Shown in pieces: positions 63,666-64,000 of a stretch of 64,000 nucleotides of DNA. The stretch spans positions 38,764 to 102,763 of the forward strand of contig NZ_PGUW01000022.1 of NCBI RefSeq assembly GCF_002863565.1, given 5' to 3'. The position numbers and the translations under genes are program-made. The stretch comes from Bacillus sp. V5-8f. GTDB lineage: Bacteria > Bacillota > Bacilli > Bacillales > DSM-1321. Position 1 is the first letter of the stretch, and each line of letters begins with the position of its first letter. The notes under the pieces are model-generated. The model had not been told where the DNA came from. It saw only the letters and a list, made by a program, of their open reading frames with translations, and made no database searches.

Positions 63666-64000
63666 TTAAAATTCGTTTTTCGCTAAGGCTTCTTCCTTTG
63701 TACCATCTAAATCTTTATTTTGATTCAGCTCGTCCTCATCTTCATCACAGAAATCGTCTGGAATGTCGAAATCAAATTTTTGCTTTTCATTTGGGTCATA
63801 AATCATTTCCCCCTGTTCTTCCGGTAACATTTCTGGAAAAGCGGGTAACTCTTCTTTTTTCTTTATCATCAACTCCATCCAGGAAATCTAAGTTTATGTC
63901 TTCTAAATACATTTCCTCTGTTGGATCCACTTTTTTCTCTTTTAACTCTGGTTGATCAGTTATATCAATCGTAGCAGCAAGTTCATCCAGGAAATCTAAG
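63666..64000 (-). pseudogene. Acidic repeat protein, frameshifted and cut by the window edge
   Basis: The minus-strand frame entering from the window end reads LDFLDELAATIDITDQPELK, PTEEMYLEDINLDFLDG, then shifts near 63880 to EELPAFPEMLPEEQGEM, FDFDIPDDFCDEDEDELNQN and a stop at 63666. The repeated NLDFLD unit corresponds to a 17-base direct repeat (63874-63890 and 63984-64000). The rest of the gene is outside the window. The Asp/Glu-rich tail has no recognised family. Confidence 0.5.

Noticed and set aside
1..64000. CRISPR array
   Set aside because: No set of short identical repeats with regular unique spacers was found by eye; the tandem and dispersed repeats present have other forms.

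Overview
The window is a piece of a low-GC, endospore-forming Bacillaceae chromosome. Spore genes (tlp, sspN, sspO, sspP, cotM) and the order yneR-yneQ-yneP ... yneN-citB ... cotM ... yneK follow the yne/citB neighbourhood of Bacillus subtilis. A complete selenocysteine system (selA, selB, selD, selC) lies in or beside it, so this is a selenoprotein-making Bacillaceae such as a Mesobacillus/Cytobacillus relative. The genus is inference only.

Layout. (1) 1-8.7 kb: an OmpR-type two-component pair, a YycC-family small protein, a PadR regulator, yneR/yneQ/yneP, a double-AAA ATPase related to SpoVK, spore proteins Tlp and SspN, an FbpB-like peptide and a ResA/YneN-type thioredoxin. (2) 8.8-15 kb: aconitase, SspO, SspP and CotM, with a small unknown ORF and a candidate structured RNA between SspO and SspP. 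(3) 13-19.3 kb: selA, a selenoprotein-W-like CxxU gene read through UGA, selD that is itself a UGA selenoprotein, selB, and type II pantothenate kinase. Then sbcC/sbcD and yneK.

(4) 24.5-44.7 kb is an integrative element in the tRNA-Sec gene. A 49-bp copy of the 5' half of selC lies at 24529-24577, next to what looks like the native selC promoter and a tyrosine recombinase. The complete tRNA-Sec is at 44699-44795. AATACGT-type repeats lie inside both ends. The cargo is defence- and mobility-like: a nuclease-helicase, decayed HNH, a HEPN-like protein, a six-zinc-ribbon Vsr-like nuclease, a PD-(D/E)xK protein with HTH repeats, a DUF262+HNH protein, and an unknown acyltransferase plus membrane-protein pair. 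Diverged ~70-bp repeats separate the last modules.

(5) 44.9-64 kb: a second integrase/excisionase pair abuts the 3' end of selC. Beyond it is a low-density region of decayed genes: a frameshifted tandem MazF fusion, a decayed second copy of the acyltransferase/membrane pair, replication-relaxation and YdjM remnants, and a 225-bp tandem repeat. Among these sit a few intact genes: an orphan trpB, an IRG-like GTPase and an LRAT-domain protein. selC therefore seems to be an integration hotspot here, as it is in enterobacteria. The most original items are the acyltransferase/membrane pair found twice, the 5'-end capture of selC, and the gene-plus-repeat cassettes.
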